This document shows positions 24,751-33,570 of a stretch of 64,000 nt of DNA, one piece after another. A model generated the notes under the pieces. That model did not search any database. It was not told the origin of the DNA and saw only the letters and a program-made list of their open reading frames with translations. The stretch spans positions 2,046,001-2,110,000 of the forward strand of contig NZ_OZ242344.1 in assembly GCF_965208485.1 (NCBI RefSeq), in the 5' to 3' direction. Position 1 is the stretch's first letter, and every line of letters starts with the position of its first letter. This DNA comes from Poriferisodalis sp965208485 (GTDB taxonomy: Bacteria; Actinomycetota; Acidimicrobiia; Acidimicrobiales; Poriferisodalaceae). The translations under genes and the position numbers were made by a program.

Positions 24751-25032
24751 TTTTGGGTCGACGTCCCCCTTCAGCAGCTCAGTCGCCCGGGAATGGATCG
24801 CCAGCTCGGTCTCGAGCTCGCGAACCCGCCTGGGCAACGCCGCAAGCTCGGCGTGCTCAGCAGTCGTCAGACCGGGCTCGATGCCGGCGTCGATGCGCGC
24901 CTGGCGGCGCCAGGTGTAGATCGACTGATCGCTGATCCCCAGCTCAGCCGCGACCTGCGCAACCGGCCGACCGGCCTCGACCAGATCGATCACACGCCGC
25001 CGGAACTCAGCCGGATATCCCCTCGGTGCCAT
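24751..25032 (-). pseudogene. IS3-family orfA, separated from orfB
   Basis: About 94 residues of a classic IS3 OrfA: MAPRGYPAEFRRRVIDLVEA, AQVAAELGISDQSIYTWRRQ (helix-turn-helix), LTTAEHAELAALPRRVRELE (leucine zipper), ending ATELLKGDVDPKGS at the ISL3 insertion. The open frame runs 18 codons into the ISL3 end. Downstream orfB is mostly missing, so the element is dead. Its outer end probably lies near 25110, at TGACCCAGAATGGTGCACCC on the minus strand. Confidence 0.82.
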
Positions 25033-25205
25033 GAAGCCTCCTCAAAGCTCATGACAGCAGAGTCCAGCATCCAGCCCGCGCGAAACGCAGGGTGCACCAT
25101 TCTGGGTCAGTCCAAGAGGCCGGTGGCTTGGCCGCCATCTGTAGCGCGAGGGTACGTGTAGCAATGCTCACGACAGTGGGAGGCATGTGCTAGAACACCC
25201 GACCT

Positions 25206-26354
25206 ATGACACGACTGCGTTCAAGAAACATGTCGGCGCGCCGGCTTCGGCGAATCATCGTTGGAAGTAGCAGGTATCCGATGATTCGAGCGCGGGCAGC
25301 CAAACGCCGATTGCGAGCAGTCTTGCTCGTAGGCGTACTCGCGATCACGTCGCTACTGCCAGCGGTGTCCGCAGGTGCGACGCCGGTGATACCGGCGCCA
25401 GAGCAACCGACCACCGGGCCTCTCGCCGACCTGCTCGAGAATGACACGTCGGCCCTGGGGACTGGTCGATACATGAATCCGACATTGCCTGCAGCCGAGG
25501 CACTAGCCGACATCAACCAACGCTGCGAACTTGTCACTTGCTACATCCTTGCGGTGCAGGATGGCGAGTCAGTGCTAGATGCCTTGGTTAGACTCGCTGC
25601 CGCAGACCGCGGAGCAATTTCAGGAGCCGAGTCGCTGCTTCGGGACTTAATCGCAGAGCCAGATGAGTTCTTTCGGAGCACAACCGGTGAAAGCCGAGCG
25701 GTTCTGATGTCCGATGCCGAAAACGCTCTGCAGGCAGTTGAGGCAGAGAGTTTGGTCCCTGGCTCGGGATTATCTCATCGAGGTCTTGACCCTAATCAAC
25801 AATCAGATCCTCTGTCCGGCCCCATCGGCAGTACGGGGCAGATTCCGGGCCCCACACTGCCGTGGACGGTCATGGTTGACGAGCCTTATCGATGGCATGC
25901 ACGTACCCAAATAACCATCGGCTTCGTGTCTTATTTTGGTAGCTACGTGATTGGCACGATCAATACTACATACAAGATGGATTTGAACGGCAGGGAAACA
26001 AGATTCAGGCAACAGTTCACAACTGCGTCAAATGTCGGCAGATTCAAGGTCACCGAGAATCACAGCCGGTGCAGGATCGATCGTTCGTGGAATTGGGATT
26101 ACGACTGCCGAGCTCATCCCCGCCCGACACAATATCTTGGCCAATGGCGAAGCAGCCTCAATCAGCCGTCCTCCGGCTTCTTGAGCGTTTACGATGGCTC
26201 GTACGAGCGCAAGTTCTTCGAATTCGAACACAGTGTCGCTTATCGTTGGATTAGTCTGAACAATGCTACATCGCCAACTATGGAGATCAATACAGGCCAG
26301 AGTCCTCGCTTCAACTGTGACACTGATACGACTCAAGTGTGCATGTTTGAGTAG
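25206..26354 (+). CDS. Secreted protein of unknown function in low-GC cassette
   Basis: Not recognised. Predicted 382 aa from ATG 25206; an ATG at 25281 would give a more usual signal peptide (basic RARAAKRRLR, then hydrophobic AVLLVGVLAITSLLPAVSAG, cleavage near ATP). The mature part has an acidic, helix-prone N-terminal half and a C-terminal half rich in aromatic residues, Thr and Asn with several Cys (CRIDRSWNWDYDC, FNCDTDTTQVC), which looks like an extracellular beta-rich domain with disulfides. Base composition is clearly lower in GC than the surroundings. The next gene begins 21 nt after its stop, so the two probably form an operon. I infer a transferred pair working outside the membrane; no function can be named. 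Confidence 0.7.
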   Translation: MTRLRSRNMSARRLRRIIVGSSRYPMIRARAAKRRLRAVLLVGVLAITSLLPAVSAGATPVIPAPEQPTTGPLADLLENDTSALGTGRYMNPTLPAAEALADINQRCELVTCYILAVQDGESVLDALVRLAAADRGAISGAESLLRDLIAEPDEFFRSTTGESRAVLMSDAENALQAVEAESLVPGSGLSHRGLDPNQQSDPLSGPIGSTGQIPGPTLPWTVMVDEPYRWHARTQITIGFVSYFGSYVIGTINTTYKMDLNGRETRFRQQFTTASNVGRFKVTENHSRCRIDRSWNWDYDCRAHPRPTQYLGQWRSSLNQPSSGFLSVYDGSYERKFFEFEHSVAYRWISLNNATSPTMEINTGQSPRFNCDTDTTQVCMFE

Positions 26355-26375
26355 TTTGGCCCTAGTCGCCTCGAA

Positions 26376-27479
26376 GTGCGCCCCATGTCCGCCCTCGTGG
26401 GCGTTATTCTTGTAGCATGCGGAATGGTGTCTTCTGGTTGTTTGATGAGTGCATTTGAGAAGCGCGTTGATGCTGCACTTGATGATGTGTTGCCTGCGCT
26501 TGAGCGTTTGTGTGGCGTTGCTCTCGTCAGCGATCAGCTGCCGACAGTTGCAGAGAGTTCTCTCATTGATTTTGGCGATATCTTCCAAGAAGAAGACCGA
26601 CGACGAGAGTATCTATTGTACAATGCCATGGGCGGCGTGGTTTCCGATTACGATAGCTATGCATCTGAAATCACCCGTCGCAGTGTTGGCCACCTAGGCT
26701 TCTACGACGACCGTTCCCACAGCATCTGGGTGCGGTCCGACATTGATGATGGCCGTTTTCATGAAGTCATAGCACACGAGTTGACGCACGCATGGGTTAA
26801 GGTGCAACAGCCCCTTTGGCGATTGGAGCGACCTCGTCGATTGTCTGACAGTCCTGATGCACACTTGGCTCGCTTGGGCATCGAAGAAGGCTTCGCCATG
26901 GAGTGCGTGAGCCGCTATCGCAAGGATCGATGGGACCGAGTTTATCGGGACGTAGAAAAGGACTGGTTTGTCGCCGTTGGAGAACCCCAAGATACGACGG
27001 TCATGGTTGACCCGCGGACATTCGACTTCATTGATCGTGCGAGCGGGTGGATTCCATCGCTCGCCGACGGGTTCAGGGAGCAGTATCTTCGCGACGTCGT
27101 CGATTTTGGCACCGTTGTTAACGATCCTTCGTTCAGTCAGATTCAAACAGCACATCTGCTCAGCATTAGCGAGGTGCCAAGAGATACTCAGTTTGGCGCG
27201 CTACTACTGCGCGAAGCGCTCACACTGCATGGTGTTCCTTGGCCTAACGCAGAGGCAGTCGCGCGCTCCGTTGGGCATGACGAGTTTGAGATCACGGAAG
27301 CACAATCGGGACGCCTGTGTTCAGTCTTGCGACTCGTCTTCGAAAATGGACAGTCTTTTCCCGCAAGATGGCTTTCACCTCGGGACGCAATGTCAAAATG
27401 GGCTGCATCTGCTAGCAAGCAGGTGGAATTCGAAGGCGATGATCAGGTACTCGTGTCCGAGTGCATTTCCTTTAGTTGA
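26376..27479 (+). CDS. Putative lipoprotein metalloprotease (HELTH motif)
   Basis: Predicted 367-aa protein from GTG 26376, or ATG 26385. The short signal ends in LVAC (residues 12-15), a good lipobox. EVIAHELTHAW near residues 130-140 gives the zinc-site HExxH, and EEGFAMECVSRY about 35 residues later could supply the third ligand, as in gluzincin-type peptidases. The rest, with many acidic and aromatic residues, is not recognised. It would sit on the outer face of the membrane as a zinc peptidase. Low GC and the tight spacing after the secreted protein at 25206 suggest they work together, for example as protease and substrate or partner. That is inference. Confidence 0.65.
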   Translation: MRPMSALVGVILVACGMVSSGCLMSAFEKRVDAALDDVLPALERLCGVALVSDQLPTVAESSLIDFGDIFQEEDRRREYLLYNAMGGVVSDYDSYASEITRRSVGHLGFYDDRSHSIWVRSDIDDGRFHEVIAHELTHAWVKVQQPLWRLERPRRLSDSPDAHLARLGIEEGFAMECVSRYRKDRWDRVYRDVEKDWFVAVGEPQDTTVMVDPRTFDFIDRASGWIPSLADGFREQYLRDVVDFGTVVNDPSFSQIQTAHLLSISEVPRDTQFGALLLREALTLHGVPWPNAEAVARSVGHDEFEITEAQSGRLCSVLRLVFENGQSFPARWLSPRDAMSKWAASASKQVEFEGDDQVLVSECISFS

Positions 27480-27674
27480 GCATTGGCTGGATGTCTTGAT
27501 CCCTCTGCGGAACGGCAGCGACCGTGTCACGGGCTGTCTTTGTTCCAATTGGCCGCTCGATAACACCACAGCCGGTTACACAGCAAGTCCGAGTGTCACT
27601 GTTGGGTTTGCCGGGGCTCTCTGCCAGGGGGTTACGGTCCGGTCCTGCGCTCGGCGATGACTCCACAAAATTTT
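27480..27674. other. Intergenic stretch without visible gene
   Basis: Between the metalloprotease stop and the second ISL3 copy I see no convincing frame, hairpin or repeat apart from the AAAATTTT target duplication at its end (27667-27674). Confidence 0.5.
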
Positions 27675-29021
27675 GAGCCTTCGTCCTTTTGTGGGATTCG
27701 GGCTGCTGGGTTCGGCGGGGTCAGGTTAGTAGCAGGCCGCGGGCTTCGAAGTTCGTGTAGTTGGTGAAGCCGTGGGCTTTGCGGCGCAGGATCTGCAGCA
27801 GGTTGTTGGTTCCTTCGATGGGTCCGTTGCTGGGCCGGCCGGCTTGGTGCCAGTCGAGGATCTGGGGGTGCCACGCCAAGAAGGTGTCGACTGTGTCGCT
27901 GAACTCGGGGATCAGCCCGGTGCCGTAGATGTCCGCGAACCGGTCGAGCGCTTCGAGGGCGCCCTTTCGGTCCTTGGCGAGATAGAGGCCGTGCAGCTCG
28001 CCGAGCGCGTCCCACGCGGCTTTGAGCCGCGGGTGGGCGGCGAACAGCTCCTCGAGCCGTTGGCGTTCGGCGGCGTCGAGCTTGTCGGGCCGTCTCATGA
28101 GCAAGAACCTGGCCCGGAACACGTCGCGGTCGAACACAGGCTTGGAGCCTTCGGGGCGGCGCTGCACGTCTCGGCGCACCGCGGTCAGCCCGGCGGCGAA
28201 CCATCGGATCACATGGAACCGGTCCAGCACGTGGCGGGCGTGGCCGAGCCGCGCCTCGATGGCGGCCTTGTATGCCTTGGAACCGTCGGACACCACGACT
28301 TTGACGCCTTTGCACCATTTGTGGCCCTGAGCAGCCAGAAACCCCGACAGGGCTTGGCTGTTGCGATGCGGCACCATGGCGAGCACCTCGCCGGTGTCGC
28401 CGTTCACGAGCACCGTCACATAGCGGTGCCGCTTGCGGATCGAGGTCTCGTCCACCAACAGAACACGGCACCGTCGGCGGCGTCGATGACCGGCGACCAG
28501 CCCCGCATAGGCGACCACCAAAGCATTGACCAGCTTCCAGCCCACCTGATGGCGCTTGGCTGCCGCGTTGACCGTCATCGCGCGTGCGTCCTGGACCACC
28601 CGCCGCGCCAGACGCGCCGTGACGCTGCCCTCGAACGCCGGATGGTCCTCCATGAACCGCCGCCCGCACGGCTCGCACACCATCCGCCGCCGATCCCACA
28701 CCAACGTGGTCGGCCGGCCCGACACCTCCAAGTCGCGGATCTCGCGGTCCCGGCGGTCATGGACCCTCCCGCTCGGCGTCCCACAACCCGGGCACTCGGG
28801 GCGACGCACCGCCGAGCGCACCCGCACCACCAGCTCCAAAGGCGCGTCGACCGCGACCTCCAGCACCTCAATACGCGGCAGCCACAGCCGCACCGACATA
28901 ACATCACGCTTCATCGAGGCCCCCTGGGGTTCGGCGTCTCTCAAACACCGATCCCAGCAGGGCCTCGACCCCTACAAGCGGACCCTCAACCGCCCCTCAT
29001 CCCACAAAAAGGCGAAGGACC
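27675..29021 (-). mobile_element. ISL3-family insertion sequence, copy 2
   Basis: A 1347-bp element, same orientation as and apparently identical to copy 1 at 23397-24743, with its own 8-bp target duplication AAAATTTT at 27667-27674 and 29022-29029. The distinct duplications show two independent insertions. Confidence 0.93.
27721..28914 (-). CDS. ISL3-family transposase (copy 2)
   Basis: Same 397-aa product as the transposase at 23443-24636, with no residue differences seen: zinc-binding N-terminus (CPGCGTPSGR, CEPCGRRF), catalytic VLLVDETS, VVVSDGSKAY and GPIEGTNN. The start is ATG 28914, with AGGGGG just upstream. The identity of the two copies implies recent movement. Confidence 0.9.
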   Translation of the reverse strand: MKRDVMSVRLWLPRIEVLEVAVDAPLELVVRVRSAVRRPECPGCGTPSGRVHDRRDREIRDLEVSGRPTTLVWDRRRMVCEPCGRRFMEDHPAFEGSVTARLARRVVQDARAMTVNAAAKRHQVGWKLVNALVVAYAGLVAGHRRRRRCRVLLVDETSIRKRHRYVTVLVNGDTGEVLAMVPHRNSQALSGFLAAQGHKWCKGVKVVVSDGSKAYKAAIEARLGHARHVLDRFHVIRWFAAGLTAVRRDVQRRPEGSKPVFDRDVFRARFLLMRRPDKLDAAERQRLEELFAAHPRLKAAWDALGELHGLYLAKDRKGALEALDRFADIYGTGLIPEFSDTVDTFLAWHPQILDWHQAGRPSNGPIEGTNNLLQILRRKAHGFTNYTNFEARGLLLT

Positions 29022-29029
29022 AAAATTTT

Positions 29030-29184
29030 GGCTTCGTGCCTGTTGTCCGACGTGTCGCGTCGAGTGTGGGGCCGGCAGGAGCGCTCCTGTCTTGAAGGGA
29101 GCCTGATCGTCTCGACTCGGATGTGACGAAGCGCCCCTGCCGTTCCCGGACCCACCGGAGCATTACTTCCAGCAGGAGCACAGC
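29030..29184 (+). ncRNA. Candidate IS110 bridge-RNA region
   Basis: Non-coding left end of the IS110 element, upstream of the transposase. In IS110-group elements this end is known to encode a structured bridge RNA that pairs with target and donor DNA. Short complementary stretches occur here (for example GGAGCGCTCC near 29077), but I could not fold it. Placement is by family analogy only. Confidence 0.35.
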
Positions 29185-30270
29185 ATGACATCGCCAGTCG
29201 GGGGAATCGACCCCCACCAGGACACCTTCACCGTGGGGGTCGTCGACCGCCACGGCGTGGAGATCACCCACGAGGCGTTCGCGAACACCGCCGCCGGCTA
29301 CGGCGAAGCGATCGACCTGCTCGACGCGCACGGCGTCGAACGCGTCGGCGTGGAGGGCTCGGCGAAGTGGGGCGCGCATGTCGCGATCGCGCTCGCAGCA
29401 GCCGGGTTCGACGCCCGAGAGGTGCCCGCTTCGCGGTCGGCGGCGCAGCGCCGTTCGCGGCGGCTGGACAAGACCGACGCCGTCGACGCGGTCTCGTCCG
29501 CTCGGGCGCTGTTGGCCGAGCCGACGCTGGGCCCCGTTCAGGCCCTGGAGGCCTACGACCCGCTCGTCGCGAAGATCGAGGCAGTGCTCGAGCATCGCAG
29601 AACCCTTGTGGCTGCTCGCACTTTGATGCTGCACCACGTCGCGGACCAGATCGCCAAGCTCCCCGCAGAGATCCGTGACCAGCTCACCGCCGACGGCAAG
29701 ATCGAGGGCCGGCTGCGCCGCCTCGAGCACATCGACCCCGACATCGACACCACCCCCGCCGGCGCGTACCGGCTCGGCTGGCTCCAAGCATTCATCGACC
29801 ACGACCGCGCCGCGCGGCGCGAAGTCCGACGCCTCGAACGCCTCATCGACGAGCTGCTCGACCAGCACGGCACCACCCTGCGAGACGAACCGGGCGTCGG
29901 CCCGATCGCCGCAGCCACCCTGGTGTGCGAGGTCGGCGACCCGGCCCGGTTCGACCGCGAATCGAAGTTCGCCCGCTGGTGCGGCACCGGCGCCGTCGCC
30001 CTCTCATCAGGCGAAGGCAACAAAGACCCCGTCAAGCACCGGCTCGACTTCAGAGGCAACCGGCGCATCAACTCAGTGCTCCACATCGCGTCAGTCACCC
30101 AACAGCGCACCCAGCCCGACGCCGCCGCCTACCTCGCCCGCAAGACCGCCGAGGGCAAGACCCGACGCGAAGCCCGCCGAGCCCACAAACGACAACTCGC
30201 CAACCGAGTCATCCGCCGCATGTGGCGCGACGAAAAACACCGCCAACAACACCCCCCGCTCGCCGCCTGA
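29185..30270 (+). CDS. IS110-family transposase (DEDD/serine recombinase)
   Basis: Predicted 361-aa protein. The N-terminal RuvC-like DEDD domain has GIDPHQDTFTVGVVD (first Asp), VEGSAKWG (Glu) and RRLDKTDAVDA (two Asp). The C-terminal transposase domain carries EPGVGPIAAATLVCEVGDPA, ARWCGTGAVALSSGEGNKDP with the candidate catalytic Ser, and RGNRRINSVLHIASVTQ. Length is normal for the family. ATG 29185 follows GCAGGAGCACAGC, with AGGAG well placed. These recombinases act with a bridge RNA made from the same element. It looks intact. Confidence 0.9.
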   Translation: MTSPVGGIDPHQDTFTVGVVDRHGVEITHEAFANTAAGYGEAIDLLDAHGVERVGVEGSAKWGAHVAIALAAAGFDAREVPASRSAAQRRSRRLDKTDAVDAVSSARALLAEPTLGPVQALEAYDPLVAKIEAVLEHRRTLVAARTLMLHHVADQIAKLPAEIRDQLTADGKIEGRLRRLEHIDPDIDTTPAGAYRLGWLQAFIDHDRAARREVRRLERLIDELLDQHGTTLRDEPGVGPIAAATLVCEVGDPARFDRESKFARWCGTGAVALSSGEGNKDPVKHRLDFRGNRRINSVLHIASVTQQRTQPDAAAYLARKTAEGKTRREARRAHKRQLANRVIRRMWRDEKHRQQHPPLAA

Positions 30271-30289
30271 CAACAACACTTGACAAGGG

Positions 30290-30361
30290 AGCGTCGGACA
30301 GTCCCGCATCGCTGAGCACCTCGATACGGGCACGCTCAGCCAAACACAGCCTCCCTGCCAT
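30290..30361 (-). pseudogene. Possible IS30-family transposase N-terminal scrap
   Basis: From ATG 30361 the minus strand reads MAGRLCLAERARIEVLSDAG, which resembles the start of IS30-type transposases, and then runs into the IS110 right end. Only about 24 residues remain. Low confidence because of the short length. Confidence 0.4.
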
Positions 30362-30370
30362 ACTGGCACC

Positions 30371-30435
30371 TCCACTGGTGGTTGTGGCTTCGACAACCCG
30401 GCCATCATGACCGAACCGTCGCAACCACCGGTGGA
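30371..30435. repeat. Inverted repeat, 14-bp arms
   Basis: Arms TCCACTGGTGGTTG (30371-30384) and CAACCACCGGTGGA (30422-30435) differ at one position and enclose 37 bp. It lies just upstream of the IS30-like scrap and may belong to that element. From here to 30850 no convincing gene was seen. Confidence 0.55.
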
Positions 30436-30852
30436 GTCCGCCGAGCATCAACCTCCGTCAGTTTCAGACCTGGGGAACGGTCCGTAGAGCGAGTAAGATC
30501 ACGGGTCGCTGAGTCGGTTGTGGAATTCGACGACCGACCATTAGCAATCTCGGCTCGCATGGGGAACATCGGGGGAATCGGCAGCGTCGCAGGCCGCTGA
30601 CCTGTGGCTACTGAATCCCCCTCCCTCCGCATCTTGGTTTCGGCAGGTCGGTGTGTCCAGGTCGGTGTGTCTGTGTGGTGGGGGTGGGGAGTTTGGGTGT
30701 GCTGTAGTGTGCTGTGTTGGTGTCGGCGTGTTGGTGTCGGCGTTGATGGTTCGGTTTGAGGGGAGGCGCGTGGTGAGGGATTCGGCTGGGTTCGGGTCGG
30801 TGTCGGGCGGCGGGTTCGGTGTGGGCGCGCGGCGGGGTGCGGTGTTGTCTGA

Positions 30853-30866
30853 CCCCCCCCCCCCCC
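30853..30866. repeat. C14 homopolymer before a secreted-protein gene
   Basis: Fourteen consecutive C residues end 18 bp before ATG 30885. A reading frame from ATG 30747 crosses the tract. With 14 C it leaves the downstream frame, while with 13 or 16 it would join the FnIII protein's frame. The length makes slipped-strand variation, or a sequencing length error, likely. Confidence 0.85.
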
Positions 30867-30884
30867 GTGGTTGGTCGTGGTGTG

Positions 30885-33392
30885 ATGCGTTGGGCGGCGT
30901 TGTCGGTGGTGGTGTTGTTGGCGTCGGCGGCGGTGCCTGTGGGGGCCGGGGAGTCTTCGCCGCGGCTGGGCGGGGTGTCGGTCTCGAGTGACGCTGCGGG
31001 GGAGTTGAGGGTTTCGTGGGACGCGCCTGAGCGGGAGGCGTTTGAGTATCGGGTCCGGTGGGCGCGTGAGGATCTGGGGTATCTGTCGTATTGGCAGCCG
31101 AATGAGGCGGGTCGGGGCAACGAGTGGCCGGCCGGGGACGCGACGTCGGTGACGTTGCGCGGTCTCGATGAGGGCGCTGTGTACAAGGTGACGCTGCGGG
31201 CGCGGTTCCATGACGCCGGGGGCGGGGTGTCGGCGTCGCCGTGGACGCCTGAGGCGTCGGCGGCGGTGCTGTCGTCGTCGGCTGCTGGGTCCGAGCGCGT
31301 TGAGGCGCCTGTTGCTGCGCAGCAGCGCCAGGCCGGGCAAGAACCTCACAGCGCCGAAGAGTCCCAGCGCGAAGCCGGGTCCGCCGACCAGCAGGCAGAC
31401 CACCGGCAGGCAGAGCCGCGCTCCGACACGCCCGCGGACGCTGACAGCACGCCCGCGGCGCCCTCGCTGACGGGCATCGCGCTCAGCCCTGAGGGTCACG
31501 TGCTGCTGCTGTGGCAAGCCCCCGGCGGCGGCACAGCCGGCGGCTACCGCGTCCTGCGCGGCGCCGACCCGGCGTCGCTGCAAGCCGTCGCGGAGGTCAC
31601 CGGCTCGACCGCGACCAGCTACACCGACGCCGCGGCGCCCGCCGGCGCCACGCTGCACTACGCCGTCCAGGCCCGCAACGCCGCAGGCCTCAGCGAACCC
31701 TCCGACACCCTCAGCATCACCACACCGGGCGCACCGCAGACAGAGACCGAAGACCAGCAGCCCGAACAACAAGAACCCGAGACAGCCGAGTCGCACGGAG
31801 CAACCAGTCCGACCATGTACCTGTCGAACCTCAGCCAGCCAAGTGTTGGGGGTTTTTTCGGTGTCATCAGAGACCGATACGCGCAGAGCTTCAGGACCGG
31901 GTCCGATCCTGACGGGTATGCTCTGAGCGGTCTCGAATTCGTGCTTCGCCGCGCTTCGGGCACGCTGGACACGAGTGCCGAGATCAGAACCGGGACCCAG
32001 CCCACGACGCTTGTCCACACCCTGACCCAGAACGGAACCATCGGCGACGCGTTCGCCCCTGTCAGGTACGACGCCCCGACGGACGCTCGGCTCGACCCCG
32101 ACACCGACTACTGGGCCGTGGTGCGTCGTTCCGCAAGCAGCACCGGAGACGGCCTTGTCGCTGTGACAGCGCAAAGCGACTCGGATTCCGCATCGCCGGG
32201 CTGGAGTCTCCAGCAGGGGATGTTATACAGTGGTGGTAGGTGGAGGTCCTCGACAAATCGCCTTTTGTTGCGGGTGCTGGGCGGGCAGGAGTCGTCTCCG
32301 TATGTGGAGCCTGATGACGGGGATTTTCCTGGGGATGATCGGCGTTATGGGGACGTGACGGGTTTGGTTTCTTTGGGTCAGACCAGTTATGGGCATTTGT
32401 CGGGCAGCGATGTCGGCTGCCGCGGTCTGCCGCGGCGTGATGATCGGCGGGTCTGTTACGGGGCTGCTGGTGATCTGTGGCGGCTGGACGTGCCGGCGGG
32501 CGGCTATTACCGGGTGGAGGCGGTGTTCGGGGACAGTCCGGGGGTGGACACCGGCGGGATGGTGTCGGTCAGGTTCTTGAGGCCCGGTGATGGTGATCTG
32601 TCGGGGCTGGGCTCCGCGGTGGACCACAACCGCGAGGACGGTCGTTCCGTTGTTCACGTCAAGACCGACTGGCGGCGGCATTACGTCAACGTGGACGCCA
32701 AGGACGTCAACCCCGACAATCCCCGCACGAGCGCTGACGATCATCTGTCGGTGGAGTACGAGGGCGACTACACGATCACGGTGACCGACATCACGGGCGT
32801 GGCGGAGGTCACCGACAACGTGTACCACGACCGTCCCGGCGACGACTATTCCTCTCACAGTCTGCTGAGCACCGAGGAACTGGCCGAGGACGTCGACTTC
32901 GCTCAGCAGTTCACGACGGGCTCGCACTCGGGGGGCTACCGGCTGGACCGGGTGGAGGCGCAGTTCCATCTCGTCTCGCCCTCCACCGCAGCGGCGCCGG
33001 CGATCGCGATACACGCCGACTCCTCCGACGCGCCGTCCGCGACGAAGACGTGCGACCTGCAGAGGCCCGTGGCGATCCGCGAGCACACCAGGGTGAGCGG
33101 CGGCGCGGTGACGCGTCCCAGCCAGACCGACGGCCCGCTGCCCAAGAGCCATACGTTCCTGGCGGCGGCGGGCTGCAACCTCGCCGCGGACACCAAGTAC
33201 CACCTCGTCTTCAGCGACCTGCCAGCGAACTCGTTCCGGCTGGAGCTGAACTCGAAGGCCGCCCAGGACGACCCCACCGCAGAGGGCTGGAGCATCGGCG
33301 ACGGGCTCAGCATACGCGGCAGCAGCGCCACCGACTGGCGCAGCCAAAGCAACCGCAACGTCAAGATCAAACTGTGGGCAGCACCCCGATAA
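30885..33392 (+). CDS. Secreted fibronectin-III protein with repeated beta-domains
   Basis: Predicted 835-aa exported protein. ATG 30885 gives a clean Sec signal (MRWAALSVVVLLASAAVPVG). A first FnIII domain (about residues 25-115) includes GELRVSWDAPEREAFEYRVR; then come a Gln/Glu/Ala-rich linker and a second FnIII domain (HVLLLWQAPGGGTAGGYRVL to NAAGLSEPSDTLSI, about 185-280). Two related beta-sandwich segments follow, starting YAQSFRTGSDPDGYALSGLE and AQQFTTGSHSGGYRLDRVEA, of the choice-of-anchor type, with an unassigned domain between. No catalytic motif is seen. It is probably a surface or matrix binding protein. The frame is open upstream to 30819, but that part includes the poly-C tract and does not look like a signal sequence. 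Confidence 0.8.
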   Translation: MRWAALSVVVLLASAAVPVGAGESSPRLGGVSVSSDAAGELRVSWDAPEREAFEYRVRWAREDLGYLSYWQPNEAGRGNEWPAGDATSVTLRGLDEGAVYKVTLRARFHDAGGGVSASPWTPEASAAVLSSSAAGSERVEAPVAAQQRQAGQEPHSAEESQREAGSADQQADHRQAEPRSDTPADADSTPAAPSLTGIALSPEGHVLLLWQAPGGGTAGGYRVLRGADPASLQAVAEVTGSTATSYTDAAAPAGATLHYAVQARNAAGLSEPSDTLSITTPGAPQTETEDQQPEQQEPETAESHGATSPTMYLSNLSQPSVGGFFGVIRDRYAQSFRTGSDPDGYALSGLEFVLRRASGTLDTSAEIRTGTQPTTLVHTLTQNGTIGDAFAPVRYDAPTDARLDPDTDYWAVVRRSASSTGDGLVAVTAQSDSDSASPGWSLQQGMLYSGGRWRSSTNRLLLRVLGGQESSPYVEPDDGDFPGDDRRYGDVTGLVSLGQTSYGHLSGSDVGCRGLPRRDDRRVCYGAAGDLWRLDVPAGGYYRVEAVFGDSPGVDTGGMVSVRFLRPGDGDLSGLGSAVDHNREDGRSVVHVKTDWRRHYVNVDAKDVNPDNPRTSADDHLSVEYEGDYTITVTDITGVAEVTDNVYHDRPGDDYSSHSLLSTEELAEDVDFAQQFTTGSHSGGYRLDRVEAQFHLVSPSTAAAPAIAIHADSSDAPSATKTCDLQRPVAIREHTRVSGGAVTRPSQTDGPLPKSHTFLAAAGCNLAADTKYHLVFSDLPANSFRLELNSKAAQDDPTAEGWSIGDGLSIRGSSATDWRSQSNRNVKIKLWAAPR

Positions 33393-33570
33393 CCGACAAC
33401 CAAGACAGACGGCTTTTCGAGACCGCCGTATTCACCGCCTTATTCGTCCGCTCGGGCAACCCTCCGCGGCGCGCCCTGTGGACGCGGCCCGAACCGGCCG
33501 CCTGACCCTCCGGTCGTCCTGATCGCAAATTCGGTCGCCGACTCCGCGGATTCGTGACAGCCTTCCCGCC

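Larger units (their letters stand above)
29030..30290 (+). mobile_element. IS110-family insertion sequence (ends approximate)
   Basis: One transposase gene preceded by a 155-bp non-coding leader and followed by about 20 bp. IS110 elements have no inverted repeats or stable target duplications, so the borders are inferred from where the interrupted IS30-like sequence resumes (about 30290) and from the ISL3 target duplication on the left. Confidence 0.6.

Noticed and set aside
23397..29021. Composite transposon made of the two ISL3 copies and the cassette between them
   Set aside because: Each copy has its own 8-bp target duplication (AACTTCCT, AAAATTTT), and the outer flanks do not match, so they inserted separately.
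30405..32174. 589-codon minus-strand frame across the FnIII gene and its leader
   Set aside because: Pro/Arg/Thr-rich shadow; the plus strand has signal peptide and FnIII domains.
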